A stretch of 64,000 bases of DNA from positions 78,270,028-78,334,027 of the forward strand of contig NC_088295.1 in the NCBI RefSeq assembly GCF_032854445.1, read 5' to 3'. The stretch is from Liolophura sinensis. Its lineage: Eukaryota > Mollusca > Polyplacophora > Chitonida > Chitonidae. The notes beneath the pieces are model-generated. The model was not told the origin of the DNA, searched no databases, and worked only from the letters and a program-made list of their open reading frames with translations. Shown here piece by piece: positions 43,382-56,500 of the stretch. Numbering within the stretch: the stretch's first letter is position 1; the number at the start of each line of letters is the position of its first letter. The position numbers and the translations under genes are program-made.

Positions 43382-45736
43382 CAAAAGGGGGACTTTTTAG
43401 CGCCAATAACAGCTTTAAAGGGCATTATTTTCTGCTTGCGTCTACAATAATGATTGTGATTAATAAATATTGTACACACATTTAGCAGTAAAATAGCAAA
43501 CTCAACACTCAACTATGCATTTGTATCCTGTAATCCTTCTATTTTTCAGGACATATTAATCTGAATTAATTAAATCCGAAAATTAAAATTCTCAATTTTT
43601 CAGAAAAGTAAAACCATTTACATCTTATCAATTGGATGTACTAACCATGTGGAAAAAAGTATTTATCTCTGTTATAATTACAGTGTGTACTGGTTAAAAA
43701 GAGCCAAGAAGATGTCCCAAAAATAGAAGAATTGCAAAGTGTGAGTTCACAGCATGGGTATACTGTTTTAGAGGCCTATCCTAAATGGACGAACAAAATT
43801 ATTTAAAACTACTGATCACCACAGGGGCTTTATTGAGAGCCTCGCAAAAATAACTAATAAAAAGAGCTTTACTTCCGATGTTAAATTAGACATTAGTGAC
43901 AAATGATAGTTGTAGTATGTGACTAAATAACATACTTTGGCTTGAAATTGTCAATAAATTATTATGCTCGTTTGCTGTATGTCTGCGTGTATGCACACTC
44001 CCTAGGAACTTCAGAATTTGTAGTAAAAATGAAGGCAACTCTTATTATTCAAGAGACACACTTTAGAATTTTTTTTGCAGACACTTTGCAACAGTGGAAA
44101 ATATTGACTAAAACATATCAAACTCACATTTTTAGATTTATTACTGTTTAATGAAAACACTATGTAATGTTAATAAATATCATGAAAATGTCGGGTATGC
44201 TCATTTTTCACCCATTCAAACCCATGATGGATGGTCAAGAATCTCAGCTGTGATCTTTTAACATGGGGTTCAAAATTTCAGGTAAAGGTCAAATGCTGCT
44301 GCACATACGTGCCTTGCTGACCGAGATTTTAAAAACATGGTAGCATAAGGCGACCTGCTAAATACAAGCCTATTTTTCGACTTCAGTTCAGATTTATAGG
44401 AGAATGGTGATGTAAAGGCAAGCAGCGATTACGGCAAAATGTCTGTAAATATTTTAGCTTTCAGAATTGCTATATGTGTACTCAGGACGAATCTAACAGA
44501 CAGGCATCGGAATAGAATGAGGAGGTAGCTCTTTGTAAGCATTATATTGCAATCTTGACTGAGGTCTACATGACAGAATGCCGGTGAAAACAGAAATCAG
44601 ACGGGAAAATGGAAGTATGAACCACTGAAGTAAACTTTCCTCTTTCCCAACACTGTGTATTCTAATATTATGTTAGCTGTAAAAAAGCTGAGTTTAAACA
44701 ACTGAACAAATCAAAAATACTCTAACTTGCCTAATCTTTATCATTTGTGGTAATCTGCAGTCTGTTCTAGTTCTGATTTTAAACAAACAATGAGCCTAAG
44801 AGCATTTAATTACCTGACAGAACCAATCTGAGAGACTTGACCTACCGCTTGGAAAAATGAAAGTAATGAAAACACGGCTGTGATGAATGCATTTCCAGCT
44901 GGTTTACCCATTGGTGCAACTGAGACCGCTGTTGAATGTCGCCATTCTATTTATATCTATCAAACAACTATGGTGGATGCTTTTGACAGCTAACCGCCAA
45001 GCGTGAATTGAATTGATAAGAAATTTATGGTGGCCAGAAGAGAGAAAATTAGACGTGACAGTTTAAAGTAGGTATAGGTGAACTACATCGCATGATGAAC
45101 TTAAAACACCCACAGTGGGTAATCTGAACCGGGGCTTGATTACAGACAGATGTTATAATGGTGGGTTTTCAGTATCAGGTAGAGTTGACACCAGGCAGAT
45201 AGAATTACTATAGTCTTGCTGGACAGATGCCACTGGTTAATAGGGCTCATCTGCCTTTCCCTGGAGGGGCAGGGTGGATAAATACAGCCATCAAGGGTGC
45301 ATGTTAAGAAGGGCGGGGCGCTGAAGATGTGACATAATACATACACAGCATTGAAATATCTAGGTCAACTGTAATATCTAGGTCAACTCTAAAGGTGGCC
45401 GAATGATTAGGGTATTCCTCTAGAAGTTGAGAGATCAAACCAGGTCAGTTCATACCGAAGACTTTAAAAATGGTATTTGTTGCTGCCAGATTTTCTTCAT
45501 TTTTGAGGGAGAATTGACTTTAACACCTTTGTCTTGGTGTTTCTTATGTAACCCGATATCTCCAAACCTTATTTAGTAGCTCGCCAAATTCCTCGAATTC
45601 TGCATTTTCTCAGGATTTGACTCAGGATATAACGAGATTCAGTGCCATCGGGTTACACAACGAACACTGCTACTGCAGTGTTAAACTCTTTAACAACCTC
45701 ATTAGACCAGCTCATTTCAGCTGCAAATCTACTTAC

Positions 45737-45818
45737 TTGTGAGGATACAGGTGGTTCTTCAAAGAAATGTAGGAATTATTCATGAGTGTCCCATCTGGGT
45801 GACAGCATAGAGCGAAAT
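45737..45818 (-). CDS. FASTKD: FASTKD copy B exon 4 (last present)
   Basis: 82 bp identical in protein to copy A exon 4; donor GTAAGT has no downstream RAP exon to join. Confidence 0.85.
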
Positions 45819-48800
45819 CTACAAAAGAAAACTTCACAGAATCGCACCAACAGGCAGACCGGAGACTAAATTCTGACATGCATACATAAGTATCATGCTT
45901 TGCGGGAGTACTTGTGAAATTAGCGACATTTTGTTATGATCAAGACCAAGATTCATCACCGGAAAATTCACAATGGAAATTATCTGTATCCTACATATGC
46001 ATGTAACACCTGTACTAAACAATGACCGCATTGATTGATTTTATACTTTGTTTTTTACCTAAAGTAGAATAGCAGATGTGATGTCAGGACCTTCAAAGCA
46101 TATGGAAGTGTCTGACAATGAAATACATGTATCCATCTGCAGACCAGTGAAAATACTGGCTGGAGTAAGTTCATTCACTGGTTATGCGATTTCAGTGTTT
46201 TAAATGTCCTTTCCGCCTATACGTGGGAAGGTTGTCAGCAACGTGTGGATGGCTGTGGGTTTCCACCAGAGTTCTGCCCCGTTTTTTCCCACCATAATGC
46301 TGGCTGCCGTCGTATAAGTGAAATATTCTTGAGTATGGTGTAAAACACCCATGAAATAAATAAAAAATATCAATGGATTCTCTGATGATCAAAGCCTATG
46401 GTTTGTTCAAAAACATGTCACCTAGTATTCAACAATGGGGTGTCAACAGAAATATGAATATCACTTTACATGTAAGTAAATACCTATGCCATGTTTTTAC
46501 ACCAACTGGCTGAGTAAAAATCTGCATGTAAATTGTGTGTATCCTTGTACTGTTGTGAGTAAATATTCACAATGAGATGAGATGTATGAGATGAATGAAA
46601 ACTACATCAATATGGTGCTATGTACATGTATTATAACCAGTTTCACTTGTTGTGAATTGACATGCCAAAAAAATCTCTCTATCAAATTGATATACAATAT
46701 ATAGGAAAAGTTTCTGAAAGCAACATGTAACTTGTAATTTAGAGTTTTGGGAAATAAAATCTCACCAACGAATACTTCAGAATAAGCCCAAACAACAGCA
46801 CTTCAAACAAGACTCTGTCTGTAGACTGTGGACTACTTACCAATGAAGTAAGCACTCCTACTGGATAGTCTAGCACGGGTGACCACATCTGGTCCCACCA
46901 GGCTAACCAAGGCTTCGTACATCTGGTTATGCAGCATATGATGCCTCTCATCTTCAATCAAAAGTAAATAATAAATAATAATAAACAATCTTCTCTATCA
47001 GTATTACCACAGGAACAATCTTCAACAAATATAAACCCTGCTGACTGATTATTTCTTGAAATTTCTTTTTACATTTCGTTTTTAATCTTTCATCTTAAAA
47101 AAAAATTTTTTTAAATAGCAATTGAAAAATTTCCAACTCTTTTCACAAAGGTTCACACGATTTTTCCATCACCATGGAAAAATCGCATCACAACTACATG
47201 TATTTTCTATGAGAACTAAAATAATATACTTTATTTCACCTGAAATTTCATCTATGACAAATCTATGACAAATTTACTCATCTTGCGCGTGCCTGAGACT
47301 TCTATTGACCTTAACACAATGTCTTGAGGTGTCTTTACAAGGTGGGCTACTGGAAAAAGTGTGTTGGCACCAAAGAAATATTCTACCACATTTACCTGCC
47401 TTTAAAAGTGCACTTTTTAAAGAGAATTTTTGAGATAAATACAGCATATGTACTCTGATAGGGCACTTGTGTGTCTGAGCCTGTCAGTTATTACTCACCC
47501 ATCCAACAATGAGAAGATGGTGCCTGAACTTTATACAGATTATTAACTCTCTCTTTCGTCTCTAATATAATAGCTGATTGGAGCATCTCCAAACTTTTCT
47601 CTGTTTTGCATTTTAGGACTTCATCATTCATACCTGAAATTGAATTGCGATGTTTGTAGCTTTGCACTGACATGTATTTAAAAATCAATAGAAATGACTT
47701 GAAATTATAGCTTAAAACAAAAGACAACACTAGACCAAATGTATATACATTGAGACCACATAACTGATTTTTGCATAAAGGTAAGGAAACTCAAGCACAC
47801 TTAAAAACAACACAGAGTGCCACCATGTTATTAATTTAACTTATCAGGCTTATTTCTCTAACCCAAGAAAGTAGCTGTTTCCGCTGGAGTGATTTGAACC
47901 CTGTTTTGTCTTTTAACCATAGACGTGCGAGGTAAACATTGCAACATCATGTTGCCGGTTTCTCTAACATGGCGTATCCCATTCCAGACTAAAAGTTGAC
48001 GTGTAAAGATATCAAACATTATATTATATAGAGTCAACATATATTATTTGTGGTTTTTCCTTCTATAAACCTTAAAATATCTCTACATTCTAAACCTTAA
48101 ATTGCTTAACACATATTTCTCTATCATTTAAGTTATAAAGTAAGCAATGTGATACACATACTACATGTATATATTCCAACACAAGGCAGCTGATAAAAGG
48201 AACATGAAACAAAACAAAAAACCATTCCTTCCTTATATGAATGTCTAGCAAGTTAACAGCAACGACATTTTAACCTTTTTACGTGGAAGTAAGGCATGAA
48301 CACCTCACAGTCGCTGTACATATCAAATTAAATGTATTGGTTTAAAAATAAACACAGTTTTGCCACATTATAATAGGGTAGGCATTACAACTGGGCTCAC
48401 AGATGTATATGGATCATCATGAACAAATAATCATAAATACTAAAGGCAAGTAACAAATTTCTTTGAACCTGGGAAAGATGCAAGAGCTAACCTCAGGAAA
48501 CAAATACATACTTTTTTTAAAAGTAACACAGTGAGAATGGCAATGCAAACAACAGACATACATGTATACTTACTATGTACCCGACTGAGAAAAGATGCAG
48601 AGAAGACTCTCTCAGCAAAATTAATAGGGTGTCTTCCAATAAAGGAGAATGAACACAGCAACTCGGTAATATGGGGGATAGAAAACTGATTGAACTTCTG
48701 CTCAAGATAATCTTCAATACACATAAAAAGTTGATAATTTCTCGGGGCATAGCTGAGGTATCCAAACGTTCTGAGAATGGAGTAGGCTTGAAGAGGTTTG

Positions 48801-50017
48801 TAATCTTTGTAGTTCTGCTGAAAATGTGCAGCAGCGGTGTCCAAGATACAGGGAGACAGAAAGCGCTGACTTCTGCTGTACTCCATCACCAGAGCCAATA
48901 AGTTTGTGTCCAGTTTCACGTCTTTTGCTGGGATGTAACGCTCCAGCGCTTTCACCAAATTAGCGTCATAAAAGTTAAACTTGACAAAGCCGGCAAGAAC
49001 ATTTGTCAACTGGGCATCAGTTATCATGTGGAAATTCATAAAAACCCATTTTCCAAAAGCTGTTAACACAGATCTATTTTCACTTTTCAATCTTACCAAA
49101 CAAGGCATGATGTGGGCTACATCTTCCCCTGTTAACTTCCACCAACACCGTAAAAGATGGCGATCAAGAATTTTAATGAGGTGCTTTTGATTGAGTGGCA
49201 GGGATCGGTATATACTCGTAATATTATTCTCATTCAGGTCCCCAGTCCGCATACCTACGTGAGCCCAGATTTTCTCTATCAGGTCCTGCTCAGTGCTTCT
49301 GTGTCTCAGCAGGTCATTACTTATCTTACACAAATCATCCAGGTCAAACTTACTTTCTGCCAACCTGTTTTCTATCTCGGTGTTTATTGCAAGAACACAC
49401 TGTTTACTAAAGTTATCGGACGAGAGGTAACACTTGACTAGACCGATAAGTGTCTCGTCAGACAAACAGCTGATGTCTCTGATGACAGTGTCATAGAGCT
49501 CGTTCATAACTGCAGTCCTGATGAAGTTGTCAATGTCATCCCCATCCCATGCCACAGAGGTTTCCCGAAGTTGAGAAATCCGTTGCAGGGCAAAGGCCGC
49601 TGAGTATCCAGTAACTTGATCAGACGGAACTTCTAACAACTTAAACACCTGCTTCACAGTCACACAGTTTTGTAAGTTGAGTTTAAAATTCTCATCCTGT
49701 TCAGTCAAGCTTTTCACACTGTCCGCACAAGACAATATCTTGGAAAATGGTGAGAACGTCTGAGATGCTCTCTTCACAATGATTGGCAGCTCCTGGATTT
49801 CCAGTCCATCTTGTCGTATCAGGGATGAGAGGCTCAGCAGCTTCTTTTCTCCTGTAACCCGTGTTGTAGAGTCATTCTGCACACTCCTCACACATCCAGC
49901 AGTCAGAAACACACCACGCCTATGCTCAGGCAGGGTGCGACAGCAGGCAGCTACACGAGCCAACCATCGTAAGGTCAAAACAGAGTTGTTCACCCCTGAA
50001 TGAGCCATTACATAAAC
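45737..50017 (-). CDS. FASTKD: FASTKD copy B, lacking the RAP-domain exons
   Basis: Exons 50017-48574 (ATG at 50008), 47633-47499, 46951-46841 and 45818-45737, all open and with intact splice sites, give residues 1-587. Exon 1 differs from copy A at five positions (T/A, K/E, V/L, V/I, T/M). Copy A's exons 5 and 6 have no counterpart because the duplicated segment starts inside intron 4. If intron 4 is not removed, the frame closes at once (CAC AAG TAA), giving a 588-residue protein without RAP. In FASTKD proteins the RAP domain is a proposed nuclease-like module, so this copy would be altered or non-functional. It could still be intact if the assembly duplicated a haplotype. Confidence 0.85.
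46205..46372 (+). mobile_element. SINE body and tail (copy B), longer than in copy A
   Basis: GTCCTTTCCGCCTATACGTG to the AAATAAATAAAAAAT tail. Copy A retains only the last ~90 bp. Confidence 0.75.
46841..46951 (-). CDS. FASTKD: FASTKD copy B exon 3
   Basis: 111 bp, splice sites intact; one codon change against copy A (ATA to GTG or similar near the VGPD motif gives D-V for D-M class difference). Confidence 0.8.
47499..47633 (-). CDS. FASTKD: FASTKD copy B exon 2
   Basis: 135 bp, protein identical to copy A exon 2, splice sites intact. Confidence 0.82.
48574..50017 (-). CDS. FASTKD: FASTKD copy B exon 1
   Basis: Same limits and length as copy A (1435 coding nt); ATG at 50008, donor GTAAGT at 48573-48568. 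Confidence 0.9.
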
Positions 50018-52980
50018 CTAAAGAAAACAAAAATTCAATTATCAATAAAAATGCTGACCATAACTGTGCATCTAGTTGATGTACAAAACAGCTCCCTTGA
50101 TACCATTCAAATATAATACAATTCTACTAAGGGCTCTCTGATAACATGACGGCTACTGGAGGACACTGATTCCTTAAATTTGAATCCATATATAGTCAAA
50201 TGATAGGTACCAATGTTGATGTAGTCATTCATTTTCAAGGAAACCCTTATGAACTTCTTGCTGCACACATCTGTCATATATCCTAATATGATACGGATAG
50301 CCCGTACTCGACAAGTAGTCTATAAGGCCATCCATGAAGTAAGTGACGCGCTCAATGGGAGAAACAGGAGTGAGTGTGCTTTATGTCAAATGTATGTACA
50401 GGTGAGAAACCTGAATAATACAGTACAAGTATGTAGTCAATAATGTTTCGAGGGATTTATATCTTGGGGGTAGATACATGTAGTTCAATTAAAATAGTAA
50501 AGTCCTACTCTCTTCAATCCATATGGGAAATCAACATGTGCAGCTGTGTTAGAGTAGATTTAAAGGTTCACTTCGTTTTGCAAATTGCTCTGTGGAATGG
50601 ACCGACTGGATTTTGCAGTTCAATGATTAAACGTAATTTGAGGCAGGTACATGTAAATATCAAAATTGTTGAAAATAGATCTTGACTTTAATTTAATTGA
50701 ACTAGGGCGCAGAGGGACAATTTAAAAGTCAGACAGAATTGCTGCACGGTACCTTAGACACTGTCATTTATGCAAATTTCCACAGATTAAGACAAGTATA
50801 GACATGGGCCTGGGTAGCCCAAGATGGCTACTTCTACTCCTCTCTTTAAATTTAGCTGGTATCGTAGCCACAAAGGCAAGCATTTGTAAACCATACACTG
50901 ATTCACACCATGTCCCATAAATCCTTTCCAAACAATGGCTGCGGTCCGAAACTGATGTCAACTTTTGCTCATACCTCTCAGCTCGCCAAAGTTGACACCA
51001 CTTAAGCATTGCAGCAATTGTTTAGAAAGAACCTATTGGACATGGTGTGAATCCGTGCATGGTTACCATTGGTTCCCCCTGTGGCTACAATACTCCGCCA
51101 GCCCAATATAAAAAGAGAGGAGTTGTAGCCAACTCGGGCTAGGTTACTTTGTTTGTTAGGCTAAAAATTTCCTTACCCCGAACTAAACAAACTTGGCTTC
51201 TTTCCTGTCGGTGTTCAGCCGAGTCCGTGTTTCTTGTCCTCGCTACTGCTCTCCGTCGGGCGACTAATTTTTAGATTATTCACATTACGAAATAGTCAAT
51301 TTTACATAATGCAGTTGTATAAGCCAAGGGCGTGTTGTTGTTGTAGTTAAGATGACGAGGGTTGCTATCCCAATTCAACACCCTCAGTCCTTTTCATTTG
51401 ACACAAATCTACACTATTTCCGAACACAAGTAATTTTAACCATCTAGGAGTGTTTCTTTATGCGAAATGACAGGAGACCACGTGCATGTGTTGTTTTCCT
51501 TCCAAAACTTAATGCCTCTTGTCTTCCGGAAGTGATGACACAGTTGAGGTACCATTGCCAGCAGGCGTCCTTATCCAGACCGGAAAACCTCACCAGGTTG
51601 GCTTCGTGCCGTGTTCGAAGGGTGCCGTTAATGTAACAACCCAACAAATATGGAATGTTAAAGCTAAAAGTGTTACTTCAACAGATTAGCAAAAGGGCAT
51701 CCAGTGCTTAACGTCATGTTTTCGAAAATGTATGAGCGTTTTTCGTGAACCCCAATCCGACATACATGTATTATTGAATAACAGGTTAATTTGTTATTAG
51801 TCCAACAACCGACTGTTTTATAAGTGTAGCTTTTTAATCAACCCTCTTCTGCTGACTGGAAAGAGAAAGTGCTTGAAGACCTGAAAGTTCCGGTTGGGAG
51901 GGAACTCAGCAAAGCCAGTGGAGACCTATGACCATCAGGAGGTTGTGCTATTATAAGGCACAAAGATCAGCACTTACATATGTATAGCAGCTCAGCCCAG
52001 ACAAAGACATGTATGTTAAAGTAAACAGCAAGCGAAGTCAAAGACTATAACAAACCAAAATATTAACAGGTTGCCCAACTGTTTTCTCAGAAATCACATG
52101 TAAGTAGTAACTGTAGCATGTCACATTGATCAATACAGATTATCTTATTTACATACCTGGTATACATATTTTCTTTGCATAGCAGACGAACCGCCAAGTC
52201 TAAAGAACTTGCCGAACTGTGTGGCTTTCTTTGATATGTCATCGTAATTTCTTTCTCAAGAATAAAAAAAATGTCATGAGAAGGTTTCATAGACATCTAG
52301 CGCTTGTGATCTATCTAATATTACAAACAATGACAGCAGATGTCTCAGGATGCTAGTTCAGTCCAATGCTTAGAAAGTAAAGTCATAATTGGGCAATTTC
52401 GCAAAATCCGTTTTCATAATCATTGGATCTTTAAGCGATAGAATACAGTAATATTGAAAATATTCACACTTTATGGAGCCATTTTGTTGGTCAACATATC
52501 TCGGTTGTGTGATAAACATTTTTTTTTTTAAAGTTCCTAAATTGCTCAAAGAATATTTGATACTAAGATGTTATTACTGGGAAGAAGATTAGATTGCTTA
52601 ACATTTATATATAAATAGTACTATATATTTATTAACATATAAATGCTATTATTTATCATGCATAAGTGGCCAGTAGGTGAGAAGTGTCCACCTTGAAAGT
52701 TATACACCCAGGTTCAATCCCATATCTAGTCATTTAAGACATAAACATTAGCACAAGGAGATGAGACAGGTACCAGATGAGGTAGGCCTGGTGTATTTTT
52801 TTTTTCTCTCAGGGTTAGATGTCCTGACGTAAGTCCTTGGCATGGCAAAGTTCAGTGAGACATCATTGCAAATGTGGTTAGTATTGTTGCTATTGTACCC
52901 CCACCTCCCTCCACCCCAAAAAAGAACATAAAGAAAAAACGTAAGCAAACAAGTTAAATGTAGCTTTGTTAATTACAGCA
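50018..52980. promoter_or_regulatory. FASTKD-gene 3 intergenic region, copy B (no element)
   Basis: Head-to-head spacing of about 3 kb between the two start codons. Keeps CACGTG (51479-51484), CTTCCGGAAG (51523-51532) and the possible 5' UTR exon donor at 51176-51171. The empty site of the 7.3-kb element is inside it. Confidence 0.35.
51923..51930 (+). other. Empty insertion site GACCTATG
   Basis: Flanks match 23,9xx-24012 on the left and 31317 onwards on the right of copy A exactly at the 8-bp duplication. Confidence 0.88.
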
Positions 52981-52987
52981 GAGAAGT

Positions 52988-53112
52988 ATGAGTGAGAACA
53001 TTCCAGAGGATAAAAAAGACGTCAATCCTAAACCTGACAGTTCCTTGTCAGAGGACGACATCAATAAACTCGTCGCACTTCTGAAGAAAAAGATGCAGGT
53101 CATCACAATAAT
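52988..53112 (+). CDS. Gene 3 copy B exon 1
   Basis: 125 bp as in copy A; several amino acid changes (D/E, A/P, K/N, F/V, E/K, A/V), more than elsewhere in the gene. Donor AATAAT|GTGAGT. Confidence 0.7.
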
Positions 53113-53456
53113 GTGAGTTTATATGTGTTCTACAGGCCTGCATGTTTTTCATTATTCTCCACGTATCTTGTGTTTTTTTTTTTTTTGTGAAATCAATTCC
53201 TGATAGATGACACCCTTATAAATTTTGTGTAGCAGTCTTCATGAGTATCCAGGTTGCTTTTGTATGACATAACTCAAATTGTCAACATTGAAATGTATAG
53301 ACGTATGGTGGTCATTCCCTGGAATTCTTGGGGAATGCGAAATAAAACAGTGTAACTAATGTAAAAAAAGCCTAGTACAAACCATGGAATTCTTTTATGT
53401 CTACATAATTTTATGTCTACATGTACTGATACCAAAAAATTAATGAAACTCATATC

Positions 53457-54021
53457 TAAAGGAAAAGAAAACATCAAAATGATGCCAAAATCAGATGAAA
53501 GAATATCAAAACTTATTTTCAGATATAATCTTTAATATTTTTTGGATTTTTTCAGTCAAGAGAAAAGGGTATTTAAAAATATTTTTGTATGATGGGTATT
53601 TGGGACCAATTTTTGGTATTTGTCATTGGTGCATAATAATGTTCTAAATAAGGATGTGATGCTTGCAAATTTGTTGTTTATATCGAAACATATGCATTTA
53701 TTTTATGATAATATTTATGAACATATTAAAAATATAAATATGATCCAAATTGAGGTTTAATGCATTTGTTAGTTGAAAAGAACAAATTCTGGTGCAAAAA
53801 TATTTATTAAATCTGTGTTACATCCTCATTTATGACATTATTAAACAAAGACTATAAATACCAAAAGGTGGTCCCAGATACCCACCATACAAAATTATTT
53901 TCAAGTGTCTTTCTCCTTTTGAAAAAATTGGAAAAAATATTGAAGACCACATTTAGGAACAACTTTTCGCATTCTTTCATCTGAACTTTATGTCATTTTT
54001 ATGTTTTCTCCACCTTTAAGG
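53457..54021. mobile_element. Fold-back MITE-like inverted repeat (copy B)
   Basis: Same element as 32865-33437 with small differences; present in both copies, so older than the duplication. Confidence 0.7.
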
Positions 54022-54147
54022 ACAAAAATGTTTAAATTTCTTAAAGCAGACTGCTATAAAAGGAGAAGTTTAAATTAAGCTATTTGGTTCACTTTTTCAG
54101 GGTTTGGCAAAACATATCTAACCTGTGTCTTAATATTATGATTTCAG

Positions 54148-54773
54148 TACCAGTGGCGCAACAGGTCTTATCACTAGCTTTCTAGTATTAATCACTTACA
54201 AAACTTTACAACCTCCAGTCATTGGCTCAAATGGCACACTGGAACCATCTCATGAGTTATCTGCCCCTGCCTGGGAGAGGAATAGCTCCCTGGTGATTTT
54301 TACGACAAAGGACAGAACTTTTAGCTTTGATTTGGAAAGTGTCAGCCAGGGTGACTCATTTGTCAATTTTCAAAAAAGTCTAATGAACCAGTTTAAGGAG
54401 GACCTAATGGACGTAAACAGAACACTAAGTTATCTGCAAGTAGCTTTGACTAACATATCTGAACATTGTGATGACAAAACTGGAAGCTTAGAATCTGCTT
54501 TGAAAGGTCTCACGGCTTTAAACCAGTCCATAACGGGACAAAACCTGAGACTGGATACTCTTAACATCACGTTGCTTGTGGTACAGAACACCTCTCAGCT
54601 ACTAAAGATAGATCAACTGGAATTGCTGGAACGGCTGATAGAGAATAATGCCACACTGCATGATGTGATTGAACATCTGCGCAATCTGGATCAGTCCGTT
54701 GAGCAACATGGACAGAAAGCCAACAAAGCATATGACCGAAGTCTGCTGGCCAGTGCAGAGATGTATTCAATGG
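54148..54773 (+). CDS. Gene 3 copy B exon 2
   Basis: 626 bp, open, all eight sequons kept; few changes from copy A (L/F, N/K, S/N, V/D, I/M). Confidence 0.8.
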
Positions 54774-55390
54774 GTGAGTGTTTTGTGACAGTTGAAAGCA
54801 GGTGATGTATAGTGCTGGTTTTAGTCCTGATTTCATCCTTGAACATTATACTGAATCTCACCTACAGCCATTAACTAATCCTCAACAAATTCCACCAGTA
54901 AAGGATAAATTTCAATGGAAAAGATTGAGTTTAAGAACAAAAATTATAATATTTGACTGAAGTGAAATGTATTGCCTCCTAGACCCTGTTCATCAGTTGT
55001 CATTGGTTTCTGTTTCAGGGATATCTGCCTGCTGGGTTCTGTCTGCCATTGTCCATGGTTTCCTGTTTCTGTTTCAGGGATATCTGCCTGCTGGGTATTG
55101 TCCTGCAGTGTTGTATGTTTCCTGTTTGTTTTTGGAATTTCTACATCCTGGGTTCTGTCTGCCATTGTCCAGGGTTTCCTGTTTCTGTTTTAGGAATTTC
55201 TGTATCCTGGGTCTGTCTGCCATTTTCCAGGGTTTCCTGTTTCTGTTTCAGGGATATCTGCCTGCTGAGTATTGTCCTCCAGTATTGTGTGTTTCCTGTT
55301 TCTGTTTTAGGAAATTCTGCATCCTGGGTTCTGTAGGTCATTGTCCAGGGTTTCCTGTTTTTGTTTTTTTTTTGGGGGGGGGGGGGGGGT

Positions 55391-55645
55391 CCTCCGTGGC
55401 TCAGTTGGTTAGCACGCTAGCGCAGCGTAATGACGCAGGAGTCTCTCATCAATGCTGTCGCTGTGAGTTCAAGTCCAGCTCATGCTGGCTTCCTCTCCGG
55501 CCATACGTGGGAAGGTCTGCCAGCAACTTGCGGATGGTCGTGTGTTTCCCACCCACCACAATGCTGGCCGCCGTCATATAAGTGAAATATTCTTGAGTAC
55601 GGTGTAAAACACCAATCAAATAAATAAATAAATAAATAAATAAAA
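55391..55645 (+). mobile_element. SINE with full head (copy B array, first)
   Basis: CCTCCGTGGCTCAGTTGGTT with box A, box B (GAGTTCAAGTCC) and the (AAAT)n tail; preceded by poly-T and poly-G. Confidence 0.88.
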
Positions 55646-55827
55646 TACTGTTTTAGGGATATCTGCCTGCTGGGTTCTGTCTGCCATTGTCCAAGGTTTC
55701 CTGTTTCTGTTTTAGAAATTTGTGCATCCTGGGTTCTGTCTGCCATTTTCCAGGGTTTCCTGTTTCTGTTTCAGGGATAGCTGCCTGCTGGGTATTGTCC
55801 TCTAGTATTGTATAGTATTGTATTGTA

Positions 55828-56046
55828 TGCAGCGTAATGACCCAGGAGTCCTCTCACCAATGTGGTCGCTGTGAGTTCAAGTCCAGCTCATGCTGGCTTC
55901 CTCTCCGGCCATACATGGGAAGGTCTGCCAGCAACCTGCGGATGGTCGTGTGTTTCCCCCAGGCTGTGCCCGTTTTCCACCAACCAATGCTGACCGCCGT
56001 CGTATAAGTGAAATATTTTTGAGTATGGCGTAAAACACCAATCAAA

Positions 56047-56081
<35 letters not shown>

Positions 56082-56083
56082 AA
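55828..56083 (+). mobile_element. SINE, 5' truncated (copy B array, second)
   Basis: Starts GCAGCGTAATGACCCAGGAG; tail of about ten AAAT units. Confidence 0.85.
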
Positions 56084-56265
56084 TACTGTTTTAGGGATAT
56101 CTGCCTGCTGGGTTCTGTCTGCCATTGTCCAGGGTTTCCTGTTTCTGTTTTAGAAATTTGTGCATCCTGGGTTCTGTCTGCCATTTTCCAGGGTTTCCTG
56201 TTTCTGTTTCAGGGATAGCTGCCTGCTGGGTATTGTCCTCTAGTATTGTATAGTATTGTATTTTA

Positions 56266-56500
56266 TGCAGCGTAATGACCCAGGAGTCTCTCACCAATGT
56301 GGTCGCTGTGAGTTCAAGTCCAGCTCATGCTGGCTTCCTCTCCGGCCATACATGGGAAGGTCTGCCAGCAACCTGCGGATGGTCGTGTGTTTCCCCCAGG
56401 CTGTGCCCGGTTTCCACCAACCAATGCTGACCGCCGTCGTATAAGTGAAATATTTTTGAGTATGGCGTAAAACACGAATCAAATAAATAAATAAATAAAA
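56266..56500 (+). mobile_element. SINE, 5' truncated (copy B array, third)
   Basis: Same truncation point as the second copy, with a shorter tail: a segmental copy, not an independent insertion. Confidence 0.85.
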
